From assembly GCA_013365365.1 (NCBI GenBank), contig JABVXU010000014.1, positions 248,001 to 312,000 on the forward strand: a stretch of 64,000 bases of DNA, written 5' to 3'. Made by a program: the position numbers and the translations under genes. Below the pieces are notes generated by a model. It was not told the origin of the DNA, did not search any database, and saw only the letters and a list, made by a program, of their open reading frames with translations. Positions 29,983-42,843 of this stretch are shown here, one piece after another (the stretch's first letter is position 1; every line of letters begins with the position of its first letter). This DNA is from Cruorifilaria tuberocauda. Lineage: Eukaryota; Nematoda; Chromadorea; Rhabditida; Onchocercidae.

Positions 29983-31413
29983 AATTGAACTTTAATTTCT
30001 GGAATTAACTCTTCCTCCCTTTGTCACATTGCTCGTAAACAGCTATCACAGTCCTAGGAATCTTAGATGGTAGTACGATCAAGAAACGAGCTGATAAGTA
30101 AAAAAACTGATCCCGAACTAGGAAATGAACTAAGCATCTGACAGATCAATCATATTGTAATTGCTAAATCCTCTATAAAAATGGCTGAATTCAAATGTGT
30201 AACTGAAACGGGAAAGGAAAATATCGGGAAAGCGCTTTGTGTTGCTGCTTATAATAAATTTTCAAAAGTGATCCTATTGATGACATTGCACTTTTTCATT
30301 ACTTCCATAATTGGCATGAACGTAGACACAATAGAAATAACAACGAAATGTAAAGAAAAAACAGAAAGAATAGCCGGATAATTCAGAAACGTCAGTTGGT
30401 ACACACTATAGGTACCAGTAAATATCAAATTGCTAGCAGCATTTATTTATTTATTGGAATCAGGTGAAATTTGATTGAAATAACCTTCAGAGATTTGAGT
30501 CAACTAAAAGAGAGAATTGAAAACGTCGTGTACAGGAAGAAGATACGTGATATCTCTATCTCAAATTGAGATTTAAGAAATGATTAGGTCAATTAATATT
30601 TTCACAGTGATCAGAATGATCAGATGGAGTAACTTTTAGTAATATATTTCTATTTCTTAAATACAACAGACAATTTTTTACGCCAAATTTGGATGATTTC
30701 AGGAAATCGAAGATGGTTGTACTCCGATTTTTCCCATTCTAAAAACGTCGAATGTGGCAATACAATTTTGTGTTCTGAGATTTTCTAATGACTTTTATAT
30801 TCATAACGAAACACTCTAAGTGTGGCTTTCATATTCATAAACAGTGGAACCGTAACTCGGCTACTAACTGGTTAAATTTTGATATGAAAGAATGAGATTC
30901 AGCTGAATATTACTTGAAAACTCTTAAAATATTCAAATTTATGAATGACAAGTGTATTTGGATAAGTAAGATCGAGGAGGATGATAAGAAGGATTAACCG
31001 ATTATATGGTACCATAAGGAAATCATTTCGGAAGTTATTTTTTAAGATTTTGTCACAAAGAAAATAGTTTCTTTGTGAATTTTTGAATTCTTACAAATAG
31101 TAGAAAAATGAGTAGTTAAATATTGTCGGCGAAAATCAATGTAATTGAAAGATAAAATTGAAAGAATTGATATGAAAGAAGTTTCGGGAAAGTACTAATC
31201 TCCCGAGATTTGTGCTAATTTTTGGAAAATCCAAAATTTGCATAGAAAGGCTGTAAAGTACTACGAAGATTTACCGATGAAATTTACTTAAAATTGACAA
31301 AATAAAATCTGAATATCGATTAAATCAAAAAATATCATAAATTGAAGTTGATTAGTCTCGACATATTATGCAATTATAATTCTATCGAGTTGTTCGTTGC
31401 GATCTAGCTTCAG
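29983..31413. other. Intergenic region downstream of rad-8
   Basis: No supportable gene. The 66-residue frame at 30181-30381 (+) begins with an ATG but has no family resemblance or splice partners. Sequence is AT-rich throughout. Confidence 0.5.
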
Positions 31414-31425
31414 CTTCTTGACGGA

Positions 31426-32215
31426 ATGTTTCAAGATGAGGAAATTCTTGCTATGGGACCACCCAGTGCCTTTGGTGTATCTGATGATGATAGCTCAAGT
31501 CTCGCCGATTACTTCCCAAGTCATCCACCATCTCCACTGTGCCACAGCACTCCAGTTGAGGATTCGTACTCGGACTCGGAGCTGATGAGCACCGCTCCTA
31601 ATATCAATGATTTCGATACTATAAGACCTTTTCTTCAAAATATCCTGAAAGCGGACGAAAGACAGCCGGGGCGAGAGCTTCGGAACAATCTAGATTCAGC
31701 TTCCGTTCCAATCAGTAGCATTCTTCCATCAGAAATACAAACAGCTGAAACTTTGCAAAACCTACTGGGATCATCTGGCACGGAAACTTCACTCGAGACG
31801 CATATCCCACCTGATCTTGCACCAAAGTATCACTACTGGCTTCGCGAACGAAAACCGAAGAAATCGAACGAAATTGAAGATGTGAAATTATAGATATTTA
31901 TTTAATATTCCTTCTTGCATTATTTAAAATAAATTTTAATCGTCAAATTTCACAACATTACTATCATATATGAAGTTTTTTTTTTTAATTTCCCTGCATT
32001 GTTAATATGAAAATGCAAGATGACAATCTAAAAATTCTCAACTTGAATTTTTTCAGACGGAAGTGCAAGTAACACGTGTCGAAAAAGTTATGAAAAACGT
32101 GGTGAAAATGTATGAGAATCATCAGGAAAGCAAACAGGAATTCGAAAAGCCAAGAAGCAATGGGGAAAAAACTACGAAATGTGACGACAGATATGATATG
32201 ATAATGGTCAGATGA
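31426..32215 (+). CDS. Unrecognised acidic Ser/Pro-rich protein, 204 residues
   Basis: I do not recognise the family. Exon 31426-31881 joins in phase 0 to 32057-32215, giving 204 residues. Residues 1-60 are acidic and rich in Ser and Pro (SDDDSSSLADYFPSHPPSP), as in disordered activation or interaction regions. Residues 100-150 hold a semi-ordered stretch and end KYHYWLRERKPKK, a basic patch. The tail is charged and probably helical (TEVQVTRVEKVMKNVVKMY). If the intron is retained, the frame ends three codons later after EDVKL (stop at 31891-31893, 155 residues). An acceptor ending at 31413 lies 12 bases before the ATG. AATAAA occurs at 32420-32425. Codon content and phase fit make it a likely gene; a nuclear regulatory role would be only a guess. 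Confidence 0.65.
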
Positions 32216-33735
32216 GGACTGAATGAAATCGGAAAATAGTGCCGTTTAAAGTAGCATTAAAGCAACTCCTCATCCCTTTAAACGATCTGGTTCATCCCTT
32301 ATCCTATTTTATTTCCTTCTAAAAGTTTGATGTTAATTGAAATGATAAAGCAATGAGATTTTGTCTTCTTTTGTAAATTTAAATCAATTCTTGGCATATT
32401 ACTTTAATTTGTTAAATTGAATAAAAATTTAATTAATATTTGATAGTAAAATGTCACATTACTGATAACGATACATTTCTGATAAGCTGCGCGACGATTA
32501 TTCTGAAACGTTTTCACGCATTTCCACTTAATACCGTTAATTCGATACTGTCCACTTTTTTCTCATCCATCAATTGTTAATAATAAATCACGTTGAATTC
32601 GTACTTCATCATTTACTGATCACGCAATCAATGTTTTTATTTTAAGACGTATGAGATCATTTCTGATTTCATCCCTCCGAAATTTTGATAAAATTTTCAT
32701 CATTTTTTTCTGTTGTTTTTCTAATTACTAAATTAGTAGTGCTAAATTTACTATTACTCGTAATAATATTATTAAGTAATACTATTGCTAAATTTAATAC
32801 TATTAAAATCTAATAGTATTAAATTCAATATGAATTAATATTGATAAGTTTACTTCTTTTTTTAAATTCAGTACTAACGAATTAGAGAAATGATTCAGGT
32901 GTTTTCATTCTTGCAAAGCACTGAAAAAATATACTTACTGCGAAAATAAACTTACTGGGAAATTACTCATGCAGACAGTGTTGACCTCAGAGCTGCTACT
33001 GTATTGCTAGGAAAAGAAAAACATGCTTGAACAGTCGAGAAAAGGCTACTTTATCTTTTTGAAATTTCACTTAATGAATGTCATAAGCATCTGACGATAC
33101 TATAAGCACCTGCAAAAGCAATTACAGTAGATTTGGAAGTTAAACGACATATGAAGAAGGTAAGAATCAAAATAGAGAAAATAAAATCTGATTCTTCATA
33201 TGGAAAAAAGGAGAACTAAAACTAGAAAAATTAGATCTTGCACGCTCTTGATTAATTTCTTAATTAGGAAAGTCACATATTTTCAAATTCAAAAGCTACA
33301 CTGTGCAGTTTCCGATCCTTCAATCAATAAGCGCATGATTACTACCGCTGCTGTTATCAAATTCATCAATTACTTACATTAATTACTAAAAAAGTAAGAA
33401 AGGATCAATATGACTAAGATTAATTTATATGTAAGTTTTCAATTTAACTGTTAATATCACAGTTTGCTATACAAATTAAAAATGATTTTCGTATTAAATA
33501 TTCAAGTTAACAAAAGAGATGAAGGAGAACGAACAAAGGAAATATTAAATTCATTAAATAATCAGTTTTCTTATTGTAGCTTATAGCGTTTGTATTGTAA
33601 TTTATACTGGCAGTACAGAAAATAATTTTATGCATGGATATAAACTTTAGTAATTTTTTCTTAATTACGTTTCAAATTGTAATGTATATGTGGTGTGCAA
33701 TATTGTTCACAATGAAATTATGTAACATACGACAT
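32216..33735. other. AT-rich intergenic region with hairpin
   Basis: Between convergent unrecognised genes. It contains the perfect inverted repeat at 32791-32825 and only trivial open frames (33200-33382). No other feature seen. Confidence 0.5.
32791..32825. repeat. Perfect 15-bp AT-only hairpin
   Basis: Arms 32791-32805 and 32811-32825 are exact reverse complements around a 5-base loop. Lies about 370 bases beyond the AATAAA of the 204-residue gene. Chance palindromes are more likely in such AT-rich DNA. Confidence 0.85.
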
Positions 33736-34800
33736 TTATTTCAATGTTAGATATTTTGGCCGTAATTTCTTCGACAGAGGCAGCTTGTGGCTCCGGAGAG
33801 AACGGCCACGTTTGTGGCAGAAGCCTGAAAATGAAATAGAAATACTAAAATTGTCTCATCTCAAGCTGATGCTATGATACAATCGGTAGAAACCTTTTCT
33901 AAAAAATGCACCAAAATTGAACTTACCGTTTTGTGTATGCGTCTTCGCCGTCCCTTCATTTCCTGGATTCGCCATCCCTTCGGACACAGCCTGCACTCCG
34001 AAAATATAAACATTTTCGAAATAACGATCAAGTATTTTCCAATTCGTTATTTCATTAATAATTTAAATTGATTTCTGTTAAACGATTGCTTCCATGAGCT
34101 CATCGAATGTTTCATAGAAATAATGCATAGAAATGAAATAAAATTAGATTTACCAATTTTAACCGATCCATCGACGTGCCGGATTACTTCATATGGATCG
34201 GTCTCCGGCATGACCAGCAATTGTTGGTACTGGTCCGGTAGTTCTTCCACTGCCCGAGCGTGAAAGGACTCTAGACCTGCTGGCCCCGGGGTGTGTCCTT
34301 CGCTCCCCAAAATCGGGACTCTGATGGTGCGGGAGCGTCTGGAGGATATGTTCATCATTGGATAACATTTTTTCAAAATTTTTATTCTCATTTCCTCATT
34401 CATTTTGCTTATTTATTAAGAAAGCTATTTATGATCACTGCTAAGTGAGTTGTAAAATGTTTGTATTTTTTTAAGACAATTAATTTATTCGATATTTTGC
34501 ACTAATATATTCATACCTTTTTATTACATATATAAAATTTGTAAAAGTAAACTTACAACACGATCTCACGGAATTCTCACCCTCTCGGTACTTCATCAAG
34601 AACTTCCTTACTGAGGAAAAGTTCCTGTGGCACCTATCGCCACTCCGCTATCTCTCCCGCATCCTCGAAAGTATCTAGAACCAGTTCCAGCTCTGGTTCG
34701 ATTATTTCCACGTCTTCTCGCTGCTCCGCGGGATGAGATAGCGGAGGACTTACGCGGTCCGTCGCTTCTTCGTGTTCATACCTCGCTAACTTCCCTTCAA
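33736..34800 (-). CDS. Possible small GC-rich gene, model unresolved
   Basis: Base composition jumps to GC-rich in three islands with splice-like borders: about 34770-34612, 34338-34155 and 33990-33927/33824-33736. The middle exon reads RSRTIRVPILGSEGHTPGP then ends VIRHVDGSVKIG and looks coding. The donor CCTCA|GTAAGG at 34612 and the acceptor at 34339-34341 join it in phase to an Arg/Gly-rich upstream frame (SSRGAARRRGNNRTRAGTGS). A second, acidic frame over the same DNA is also open. Downstream, the standard acceptor at 33991 gives a stop after GCVRRDGESRK. An acceptor 13 bases further in (exon 33977-33927) keeps the frame open into a basic tail ending RPKYLTLK. An alternative start is the ATG at 34403. 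I do not recognise a family, and no upstream start exon was found for the Arg/Gly version. Confidence 0.35.
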
Positions 34801-34849
34801 GTCATTAATCTAAAGAAAAATATCGAATGGTGGCTTACGAAGAGTTAGA

Positions 34850-37800
34850 ATAAAATACTTTTGGACTTTTAATCATTTGATCTTCATTGATTATTATAAT
34901 TATATAAACAACAGTAAGCAATTATTTGGGTTATTTGTAATAGAAATGAAGCATACTTCTTGTAAGCAAATATGGTAAAAGTAAATATACTAAATTTGCC
35001 GCATTATGTAAATATTCTTCCAAAACATGGAAGAAAAGCGGATTTTCTTCTTGCAGGTATCTTTTCAAAAATTTGGCAGATTTGGGCCAATAACGCATTC
35101 GCTATTTTCAAATTGCATTGCCCGGGAAAATAACGATTTCTAGCTTTGCAACAATTGGTGGAAAATTAAGAAGATTGTTAGAAACAAAGGTATATGAACG
35201 TTTTCAATATATAACTTGTGTAAAAGTCATCTTAAATTTCATTATGAAATTTCAAACCATACTATGATAATAATGATAGTAACAATAATAATATAAGTAA
35301 TAATAATCATAATGAATAATATAATTACAGTAATACCAATAGTAGTAACAACAAACGGATAAATATTTGAAATATGGATCGAATTAAAAGAAAAAAGATT
35401 AAATAGAACGAAAAGACGAATCAAATAAAGTAATCAGTTAAGTAATCTTATTCTAATTAAAATTCTAATATCTAATTAAATAATCTTAATCAATTAAGTA
35501 ATCTATTTAAATTCAATAATGTCAAAAACTTACCTTATGTAATGCATTTGTGCTAATTCACACCGTTGTTTTGTTTCATTATCGTAATAATTTACTGTAT
35601 TGAAATATTGTGATCCTTAAAAATCATCGATAATGTATAATTTTCCAGAGTTAATATCTAAACTTTAAATAGTTAACGATAATTAAATTTTATGTTACTT
35701 AAATGTGCAAATCATAAGCATAAAATAGTTTAGGCATAGGAAATTAATACGCTTACTTTTTAAATTTGAATCGAAAGATTAAAAAAGAACATTTCACAAA
35801 ATTTGCAAAAAATGTACTGATAAATGATTATCAAAAGAAAATAAAGTACCTGTGTGATCATTTTCCTTCACTTTTTGCATGAACTACTCAGTTTACTTTT
35901 CCCGCAATTATAATTTATGAAAATGTGAATGATAATCTTATCATCGAATAAAAGATACGAATCATTTGAATTAGAAACGTGAAATTCGATGAGCGTATCA
36001 ATGATTTCGCTATCAAATCAGAAAGTTATACCTTAAGTCATTGATAGCTTTATAACTTTTTAAACGTATACGCTTTTTATTGGCTTCACTTACATATTTC
36101 TGTAAAATTGGGAGAATATTGCATTTATTGAATCATTTCTTAATTTATTTTGGATATATATTTGCATATAGAAGTTTGCCTTCAGTTTATTTATTTTGTT
36201 AACTTTAATTAATAAGTTATAAGTTTTACGTTTACTTTCATCAATGTATAATTTCTTGACATGTTTACTTCACTTTTACGCATTGCACGTCTTTTATTAA
36301 TTTTGCTTTCTGCAAATTTTTAGCAGTTTTTACTTTCCGCATGTGTTTTTAAATCTTTTCTTCTAGTTTTTTAGTTAATTTATTTAAATTTAAATTTAAT
36401 TTTGGATACCGAAACACTTATTTTTTGCAGTTAATCTGTCATCTTATCAGTCATCATATGATAAGTTTGGCAGGGCAATTTAAATTTTCGGAGCTTTCCT
36501 AAAAAGTTTAATTTCAAATGAATTTAATGTTGGAAGTAAATTAAAATTAAAATCGATTAAAATATTAAAGTTCGATATGAAAATTTGAAATTTTAAAATT
36601 AATTCTGATAACTCTTCAACTTTGTGTTAAGCATTGCATATTTATGTTATTGTTGAAAACGAGAGAGAAAATTAAAAAAGGAAGCAAAATCATGATTAAA
36701 TTATATTGTAATAGTTATAATTTCAACAAAAGTAAAAATTTGAAGTTAAATTTTAATCTATTCATTCAAGAATCCCCTCACATATTTCGTTGGTCGGTCT
36801 TCAAAAACTTCATGATATAATTCCTAGTTGAGTAATGCTTCTGATTAGCCAAGATTTGCTAAATATTTAAGCCCAAACACGGCTTTTTATATTCTTTTGT
36901 TTTTTCTTTTTATTCTGAACATTCTCTCAATGTCTTTTTGTACTTTTTTTGTTCCTCGAAGTAAGCTTTATCTTTTATCTTATGAATTTTTCATGCTTAT
37001 GAAATTTTCATTTTCAATTATACGACAAGAATTTCGTCAAGTAATTTAAGAATATAAATCCGAAAATTTATTGTTCAATCTAAGAATTGATAAACAATCT
37101 ATTAAAGTAAGCTTAAAAAACTTGTTCCTTCGTTCAAAATATATTGAAATTTATAATAACAATTTTGAGAACACACAAATTTCGAATATAATCTAATGGA
37201 AAATGAATATCCCCGGAAAGAGAAAAAAAGAGCCACAAATGAAAAGATAGAACAAAACTTTAACATTTACTTTATCATTGTTATCACTTGTACGATGAAA
37301 ATTGACATCACTTAACAGCTTTGTATAAGATTTATAATCACAATGCAAAATCTCAATGATACTAAAAACAGTCATCAGAGCTAATTTTCTTTGGCACATA
37401 TTTCAACTGGATTTAAGCCTGAATTTTTGACCCACATCAAATTCTCTTAAATCGATAGCAGTGATTGTATTTCGTATAGGATATACACAATATTTCATTC
37501 TTGAATAATACATCTCATAATATTAGCTGCTTTTAACTTAATTAAAATGTAATTCAATTTTTCTTATATAATTTGAAATAAAATATAAACAACTTAGGGC
37601 AGTGAGACATTTGTGAAATAGTTGGAATAATAGATTGCGATTATCGTTGGCCTAGAACTGCTTAAACAGTGAAGGAGTCACATTTTCGGTTTACTCATCT
37701 AAATCAAGGTAATTCAGTGGTTAAGCCTCCAAATAAGGTTTGAAATTTGCATATCAGCGAGGTGAAAAGTTATCACGCAGCAGTAAAATGGCGAATGTGT
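34850..37800. other. Gene-free AT-rich region
   Basis: About 3 kb with very low GC content and no supported open frame. Imperfect ATA/ATAA runs occur around 35260-35350 and TAATCTTAATT-like words around 35440-35510. It lies beyond the 3' end of the beta-glucuronidase gene and upstream of the unresolved gene. Confidence 0.5.
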
Positions 37801-37850
37801 GATATTTATTAAAGTATTATTAGCAGGAAGGTACAATTTGTTTCAAGATT

Positions 37851-40800
37851 TTACTTCCAGTCATTCGCCGTTTTCTCCAAATCTTTATAGCGACTTTTCA
37901 GGATATAAGCTGCCATTTTGGGTTGTCGAGTACGTGTTAATACGCCTTTGTGATTGCCCACCACACGTGTTATGTCTGTAATAGTATTTTATGAAATTTA
38001 TTTTCATTAATTAAATTGATTTCAGTTTTCAATAAAATTTGTTATGTGTAAATGCATGCAAGATAACCTTGCATTATTGGCAGTATTCGGAAAGAAACCT
38101 GCTGATTACTTTTTTGAAACTTTTTCAATTTGATTGGATTGATGTAATGCTGTTCTTATAATTTCGAAAGTTTAATTTCCTTATTTATTAGGGGTTAATT
38201 AATTATCAAACCATCAGCTGTCATGAAATCGGCCAGATTCCAAATCATTTCACCAGTAATTGTGTGATTCTTCCTTAATATATCGAATGCATAATGCGTC
38301 TGTCTTAACAGCTCTTGCTGATATTGCTCGCTGAAGGCACGGCTTGGCTCCTCAAACAATAATTCCATGAGAATCCCATGACAATGTTGCTAATACAATA
38401 GCTGTAATCGCCGACGCTTTCACGTGACTAATTCCGGAACTTCCGAAATCAGGAAGACGTGATGGTCATGTTATTTCGCTTTTATTTGCAACTGAACGAA
38501 TCGTTTTTTCTGATTGAAAAATTGCAGAATTTTTTGCGTACTTGATTTAAGCCTGGTAGGGCTTCTGCGCCATACTCTGATACAATAATTGGTTTATCAT
38601 ATTTTGATTTCCAACTGTTAATTTCAAATATCCAACTGTGATTAACGGTTTCCAAATAGCCGTTATCAATGTACCAGCCAAAATACCGATTGATGCAAAT
38701 TAGATCGAGCAGGTCGGCCTGAAAAGAACTTCGATCAGAAAAATATTAAAAGTTAAAACAGATTTCAGTACAAAAACTATACGCTTCCTTCAAATAACAA
38801 TCGCAAATTACCTGTAATACAATCAAGGAAATATGTCCTGGTATATGCATATGAAGTGCTTATAGCAATTAAGCTTATAGCAGTTCTTGAAAGTTCATTT
38901 CCTTGGGTAATTGCGCTAACTTAATTTGAAGAAGGCTTACTACTTGATCGACGTCGAAACTTTCTGCTAGTACGGCTGTAACAGGTCGAGTTGGATCAAT
39001 CGTTTTTGTCAAATTGATGAGTGCACTAAAATTGATTTGCTATAACTTTCAATTTCTCTTCTTTATTTCAATTTAAATTTTATAAACATTTCGGATAAAT
39101 CATCGAGACTGCTACGATGGTTAAAATTCGGTTTGTGTTTTCCCACAAGAAAGGAAAATTAAATTTTCCTTGCAAGATTTGATATATGTGAAATCAGACT
39201 GTGTAGCTTAGTGATTGCTTCTTTCCATGTTTCGAGATCGTTTTACTCATCTATTCAGCAACATTAATAGTTAAACACAAAATTATATGAGGGAGAATTG
39301 ATAAATCAAGGGAATTTAACCCAAAATACGATCGAGCTGCTGGATTACTCGATGTTGGCTCATTAGCTAACGACCACATGATCGTTGATGGGTGATTCCG
39401 ATCACGTTCAATTAATTCACGTATTATTTCTGCATGCAACAATTGATTTTGCTTTGTAAAATAGCTAAAATGACTAGATTTTCATCTATGCATTAATGAT
39501 TTAAAGTTTTAGTGAATAAACACTTAAGTTTACGAAGTAAACTTAAGTTAATTATTATATAATTTATGAAACTAAGCAAAATTCATTGAGACATTATTTT
39601 ACTTAAAAGCAATCACTTGAATGATGCAAAAAAACATAATACTTGAACTTGACTTGAAATAGTTTATATCTACAAAAAGAATTAACTTCTAGAAATTAAA
39701 AATTGATGATCGTGCGGATGTTAAGTAAAGACACTGCGATCGCTTTATAATATAATTAAGTTCATATTGTCTAAATAATTGCAAAATTCTGGTTAAAGAT
39801 TATTAATGATTCTCATCAACTTACCTTAATCCAACGGCAGGTGTTTCAGTGATAACAGCGATGCCACGACGATCAGCTTCAGAAGCCATTTCTTCACTGT
39901 AAGGATAGTGAGATGTACGATAACAGTTACCATTCATCCATTCAAGCATATTCAAATCTTTGATCATCACAACCGGATTATAACCACGGCCATGAAGCTA
40001 TAATCTGCCATATAATTCCATTGGGACAAAAGAAAACTCATTATCATTATCTTTTGAGTAGCAATCGTTCGATCGATCGAATATTTCCACTCACATCTAA
40101 TATTTTAACATTTACACTTGAATTAAGGCCTAAGTTTGTTAACATTAATTCATTATATTTTTTCCTTAATCATCTGCTTTTTTTAATTTTGGAATAAAAG
40201 TAAAGTAAAATTAAACTCTGAAATTTAAATTTGACGATAAATTTACCACTTTATTAGTTAACATCTTCCCATATATTATTAATCATAAACAAATTAGATA
40301 ATTTCAAAGTTTCGTTCCAAGTTACCTGTACTATAATTATCAGTACAAAAGAAAACGCACTTCGAAATCTTCATGCATACCAAAACCATGACAATAAAAT
40401 GGTTTCCCGTTTATGAAAGTTTGATCCTTTGAAATACTTATGGTACGGAAACCAAATCGTAAACGATATACATCGATTAAAATACCTGAGATTTTTAATT
40501 GAACCTGGAAATTCACTTTGCACTGTAATTTGAACAATTGTGTTTACTTTATTTTATTGTAATTCCATCCATTTTTATTTCTTTACTGTGAAATCGCTAT
40601 TCGAGAACTGAGAGGTCGCAGTAAATAGGCTTATTTTTTTAAAATAGCAGAACTAAATCAAAATTAATTGACATTTCAATTCAATGCAAAAAGAAAGAAT
40701 TCATAAATCAGAAATTTCAAATGCAAAATATATTTCCAAATTCTAATTGTTTTCTTTCTTCCTGTAATGGTTTGCTGGTATCCTATTGATCAATTTAATT

Positions 40801-42843
40801 TAGCAATATGCTTCGATTAAAACTTATCACTATAATGATAACAGTATTATGATACCTAACCAGTATGTAATAAATACTTTACCACGAAATTATACAACAC
40901 GGGAGATCCCATATCACGAGGCCACCATGGCCAGATATTATCAATATGGCCAGTAAATTGATATCGATTACTTTCAAATATCACATTACCATAGTTATCC
41001 GTTACGGTGACGTGAACCGTTCCTAATTGATTGCGTGAAATGGTATTTATTCTGTAGCCGAAAGATCCTGAAAATCAACTGATAATTAAGGATAGATAAG
41101 TGAAGAAATGGATAATTAGTTGGTTTGAATTTATAACAAACTTATTTTTACAATCAATACTGCTTTCAAATAATTTTTTTGCATTTTTTAAATTAATTGA
41201 ATCGAATTTCACTCCTGCAGGAAGATTTCAGCAAATTTCCTCATTGAAATTGTTTTTCTTACCATCTGCCTCAGCCCTGATATTTATATCGTCAATATAT
41301 GTAAATGGCTTTCGCGTGATATATACGGGTCGAAGTATTCCGGCATAATTGAAGAAATCGAAATTCCATGTTTGTTTAAAGAATCTGAAAATCAGGTGTC
41401 GTGATTGTTGGTTTTAATGAATTACGTCAAAGATCGCAAGAGCTGGAAGTGATTTTAATGTTAACTTTATTCTAAACTGATCCTGTAACAGCGGCATTAT
41501 AAATTTTAATAAATTTCATATATAAAAATGTAATTTGAATTCTGAATCACTATAGAGTGTGATACAAAACGGGTTGCTTCATTTTAATTAGCAATAATAT
41601 CGAATACTTCTTGAAATCTATTCAAAAAAAATAAAACTCAAAAGTTCGATTTATCATTTGAAATGTAAGATTGCTAACCCTTCGGAATACTGTTTACGAT
41701 TACCACGCTGCTTTTGAATGTATCGAAATTCACCGGGCGGTATTGTCCTTGAGGTCATCGTATTGTTCACCGCCACGGTGAGACGATTTTCATTATCGAA
41801 AAGAATGTGATTTGTGATATCGATTTCAAATGGTAAATGACCGCCAACGTGAATGCCAACGATTTTGTCGTTTATGAACTGAATTTCCAAACTTGTTTAC
41901 TTTGCTTAAGAAAAATTAAAATAAGTCAGGTCAGTGAGCATACATGTGAAATTGTTGCTTATCAGTTGTAACGATTCGGATCATTTGTGGATTATTCTGA
42001 ATGCTGGCCATTCTTGTCACTTAGAAAAAGCCGAAATAATCTTTAGATATACTAATATTCGAGGTTAACAAAGGTCATCGATGTAAATTAATTAACTCAC
42101 GACGATGGCATAATATTGCACACTTGAAAAACGGACAAAATGCCGATAGGATCTGTCGCGCACGCCGACGAAAAATTTACGCTGATACCAAACCCAACCA
42201 ACATGTTGGCGTACCTCCCGATCCGCTGTTAGGTCGTTGTAAGCTGCCGGAACAGGCATTACAGTTGCGTTCTAAAATCCACTGATCATTCATTTTGTTT
42301 CGGATGGTTGGTTGACAGAGTTTCCGGTTCTTATGAAAAGATTATAGTACAGGTGTTAAATTATTTAATAGTAATACCTCAAACTGCGACAAATCGTACA
42401 AATGCCATTTATGCTTTATGCCCACGGCAGGTGAATTCCTCTCCTCTCTTACAAATGTCCATAGACCGTCTAGCTGGTCGTAAAAGCGCCGTTCATTTCT
42501 CTGCAAATTAACTTTTTGATTAATTCGATGTGGACAAAAAAATTGAAATATTAGAACAGTTAAAGTGAAATTTACCTAACAAAACGGTTTTCCTCAAATT
42601 TGCTTGATATGAATAATCTGTTCAATAGAATCATTTCTGAAGAATTAGAAATGCTTAAAAAATCTAATCCTTCAATGTTGGCCTAGTGATTAACCATACT
42701 TTTCAGATCTTATCAGCACCCAGTTAACATTCATTTAATCTGTGCTACACATAAAAAGGAATAATTGAAGATATAAATGATACCTGTACTTGCAGCATCG
42801 AACAAACAATGGGAAGCAGTACTGATAACAGTAGTAGAAACAT
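37851..42843 (-). CDS. Beta-glucuronidase (glycoside hydrolase family 2)
   Basis: Hydrolyses terminal beta-D-glucuronic acid from glycosaminoglycans and glucuronides, in lysosomes or secreted. Thirteen exons: 42843-42784, 42500-42378, 42271-42101, 41878-41679, 41384-41263, 41067-40883, 40504-40361, 39997-39825, 39464-39321, 39025-38941, 38718-38542, 38350-38212 and 37975-37851, about 615 residues (human GUSB 651). Exon 1 is a signal peptide ([15 protein letters not shown]). The sugar-binding domain ([24 protein letters not shown]), the Ig-like domain and the TIM barrel follow in order. The acid/base Glu is in WSLANEP and the nucleophile Glu in IIVSEYGAE. The acceptor of exon 12 is uncertain (38350, or an upstream site adding in-frame residues). 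An acceptor two bases before the ATG suggests trans-splicing. TTTATT at 37805-37810 (AATAAA on minus) is the poly(A) signal. Confidence 0.94.

Noticed and set aside
30181..30381. 66-residue plus-strand frame starting MAEFKCV
   Set aside because: Starts convincingly but turns into low-complexity hydrophobic sequence; no acceptor or partner exon found.
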